DNA of 64,000 nucleotides, from positions 310,001 to 374,000 of the forward strand of contig NZ_LR590469.1 in NCBI RefSeq assembly GCF_901472495.1, given 5' to 3'. Source of the DNA: Yersinia enterocolitica subsp. enterocolitica. Lineage in GTDB: Bacteria > Pseudomonadota > Gammaproteobacteria > Enterobacterales > Enterobacteriaceae. The notes below the pieces were generated by a model. That model was not told the origin of the DNA. It did no database searches and saw only the letters and a program-made list of their open reading frames with translations. Position 1 is the stretch's first letter. The number at the start of each line of letters is the position of its first letter. The position numbers and the translations under genes are program-made. Positions 62,211 through 64,000 of this stretch are shown here, piece after piece.

Positions 62211-63684
62211 TTACTACCTCCGCAATGGCTGCTTCGCTGCTGTTACCTGGCAAGAACTCCTGCACCAGCCGCCCAGACCGCATCACTAAAATACGGTGGC
62301 TATTAAAGTAGGCTTCATCAATCTCATCACAAATCATTAAAACCGCAATCCCCCGTGCTGCCAGTGCATTGATAATATTATAAATACCGGCTTTATTGGC
62401 GATATCTACCCCCACGGTTGGTGAGTCGAGAATCAATATTTGTGGGTCGGTTGCCAGCCATTTGGCAATGGCAATACGCTGCGCATTACCGCCAGATAAG
62501 GTATTGACCGGCAAATCGCTATTACCAATTTTGATAGACAGGTGCTTAACCATGTCTTCGACCAATGTATCGACTCGCTCGGTACGCATCAGGTGGAAAG
62601 TGTTTTTAAGCCGGTGTAAAACGGTGGCGCTGATATTGTCGCGGATTGATTGTTCCATGATCAGTCCGGTACTCATGCGATCTTCTGAGACATAACCCAC
62701 GCCAGCGGCAATAGCATCGCGGTTGCTGGTAAAATACATCGGTTTATCATTGATACGAATGGTACCTGACTCTGGTGTAGTTAAACCAAATAGACTAAGG
62801 CACAATTCTGTGCGGCCAGAACCCAATAAGCCGACCAGTGAGACAATTTCACCGGGATGCAATGTCAGTGAGATATTGTGATATTCATTGCCACGGGAAA
62901 GTTCTTCCACTGCCAGCACCGGCGCAAGCGAAGCGCTATAGGGTGGCAGCACCTGAAAATCAAACTTCATACCGGTCATCAGCCAGGCCAGCCGTGCATT
63001 ATCAACTTCAGCGGCAGGGTAGGTTCCGACCCAATTACCATCTTTGAGCACGGTAATACGGTCTGAAATTTCCAGCACTTCGCTCAAGCGGTGGCTGACA
63101 AATACCACGCAGATATTGCGTGATTTCAGTTCATGCACCACCCGCAGCAAGCCGTTAACCTCTTGCCGGGTCAGAGATGCGGTCGGTTCATCCATCACAA
63201 TTAGCCGGGCATCCTGCGCCAGGGCACGGCAGATTGCAACTAACTGTTTCTGGGCGATGGGGAGGTCTTCAACCAATTCATCCAGATTAAGATGGGCATC
63301 AATGCTCTTGATGACACGCTCGGCGGTTTCCCGCATCTGGCGTTTGTTCACCCACAGATGATGGTGATAATGGTTCATGGCGATATTCTCAGCCACGGTC
63401 AAGTTGGGGAATAATGATAAGTCTTGATAAATCACCTGAATCCCCAGCCGGACAGATTCAATCGGGGTCAGGGTTGAATACGTTTTGCCATCAACAGTTA
63501 TCGCGGCCTCAGCATCGGGTTGATAAACACCGGAGATAATCTTAATCAGTGTGGATTTGCCACAACCGTTTTGCCCTGCAAGGCAATGTACCTCACCGGG
63601 TAACAGGGTCATAGCCACCTTATCCAGCGCTTTGACGCCATAAAAGGTTTTACTGATATTTTCCAGGGTAATAAATGGCTGCAT
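62203..63684 (-). CDS. Sugar ABC transporter ATPase with two NBDs
   Basis: This RbsA-like protein (493 residues) has two nucleotide-binding domains. Domain 1 shows GQNGCGKSTLI (Walker A, about 38-48) and LIVMDEPTASLTRQE. Domain 2 shows the degenerate GLLGSGRTELC and NTLSGGNAQRIAIAKWL with LILDSPTVGVDIANK, where the Walker B Glu is replaced by Ser (DSP instead of DEP), so the second site is probably not hydrolytic. AGGGGA precedes the ATG at 63684; the frame opens 18 codons earlier inside an ERIC end. Confidence 0.88.
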   Translation of the reverse strand: MQPFITLENISKTFYGVKALDKVAMTLLPGEVHCLAGQNGCGKSTLIKIISGVYQPDAEAAITVDGKTYSTLTPIESVRLGIQVIYQDLSLFPNLTVAENIAMNHYHHHLWVNKRQMRETAERVIKSIDAHLNLDELVEDLPIAQKQLVAICRALAQDARLIVMDEPTASLTRQEVNGLLRVVHELKSRNICVVFVSHRLSEVLEISDRITVLKDGNWVGTYPAAEVDNARLAWLMTGMKFDFQVLPPYSASLAPVLAVEELSRGNEYHNISLTLHPGEIVSLVGLLGSGRTELCLSLFGLTTPESGTIRINDKPMYFTSNRDAIAAGVGYVSEDRMSTGLIMEQSIRDNISATVLHRLKNTFHLMRTERVDTLVEDMVKHLSIKIGNSDLPVNTLSGGNAQRIAIAKWLATDPQILILDSPTVGVDIANKAGIYNIINALAARGIAVLMICDEIDEAYFNSHRILVMRSGRLVQEFLPGNSSEAAIAEVVNG

Positions 63685-63694
63685 ACATCCCCTT

Positions 63695-63819
63695 ATACCC
63701 TTCGTCCTTGAAGTTACAGGGGTGTTAGCTACGCTCACTCACCCGAATCACTTACCTGAGTAAGCTCATCGGGCTTCGTTTGCTTGCTGCCTACCTGCAA
63801 CTCCAATGACTTTGGGTAT
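63695..63819. repeat. ERIC repeat inside the ABC operon
   Basis: Ends ATACCCTTCGTCC and TTTGGGTAT and the core GCTCACTCACCCGAATCACTTACC match ERIC; length 125 bases. It lies between the binding-protein gene and the ATPase gene, only 10 bases from the ATPase start, so it would be transcribed within the operon mRNA. Confidence 0.88.
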
Positions 63820-63884
63820 ATCTTAATAATTGCGTATTCGCACTCTTTGATATTGTGGAGTTAATGCTTATCAGCAGGTGTGAA

Positions 63885-64000
63885 TCAATACAGCGAATCC
63901 ACGTTATCTTTGGTCACACGCAACACATTGTGGAACTGAATCAGGTGTTTAGCTTGATCAACTTCCGCTTTACCTACTCCTGGGATCTCCATGCCTGTTT
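63885..64000 (-). CDS. Sugar ABC transporter binding protein, C-terminal fragment at window edge
   Basis: The minus strand carries an open frame from the edge to TGA at 63885-63887, encoding about 37 residues that end in LRVTKDNVDSLY. The stretch TGMEIPGVGKAEVD resembles the C-terminus of periplasmic sugar-binding proteins, and position at the head of an ATPase-permease-permease operon fits. The rest lies outside the window. Too little is visible to name the ligand. Confidence 0.65.
   Translation of the reverse strand, partial: TGMEIPGVGKAEVDQAKHLIQFHNVLRVTKDNVDSLY

Overview
The window reads as chromosomal DNA of a Yersinia, most likely an environmental or enterocolitica-group species rather than Y. 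pestis. This is an inference from several signs: close protein similarity to E. coli in conserved synteny blocks, ERIC-type intergenic repeats, moderate GC, and a large formate-hydrogenlyase-type hydrogenase operon. About 45 protein genes are visible. I recognise no tRNA, rRNA or CRISPR array.

Region 1 (268-12852): a complete hydrogenase-4 type membrane-bound [NiFe] hydrogenase operon on the minus strand (hyfABCDEFGHIJ plus the protease gene hycI), divergent from the maturation genes hypA and hypC. The shared intergenic region carries two good sigma-54 (-24/-12) promoters and nested inverted repeats midway between them. This is the expected layout for FhlA-type control of hydrogen production from formate.

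Region 2 (12903-24000): sanA, with an unusual Pro-Ala tail encoded by a hexanucleotide tandem repeat; maeA; an orphan lipoprotein; cdd-yohK-yohJ; an MFS exporter; an LVIVD beta-propeller protein; an orphan sugar-binding protein; a possible 20-residue peptide; and an AT-rich multi-spanning membrane protein.

Region 3 (24009-36683): the conserved block metG / mrp-udk-dcd-asmA / dcuC / yegH, then tandem galU-like and galF genes.

Region 4 (36684-40860): the galF-gnd interval. In E. coli and Salmonella this interval holds the O-antigen cluster. Here it contains only an IS4-family tandem pair, one copy intact and one with a 548-bp internal deletion, flanked by a single 13-bp target duplication that splits what looks like the galF terminator. 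gnd follows.

Region 5 (40881-55200): the his operon (hisGDCBHAFI) with its histidine-rich leader and attenuator; yeeZ; a sugar ABC permease and ATPase lacking a binding protein; hcxA; and plaP, preceded by an overlapping upstream ORF.

Region 6 (55384-64000): sbcB, a thioester-reductase-like SDR, yeeA, tmaR, and a second sugar ABC operon (binding protein-ATPase-permease-permease) cut by the window edge.

At least three families of short palindromic intergenic repeats are scattered through the window: ERIC, a 123-bp family and a 74-bp core family.
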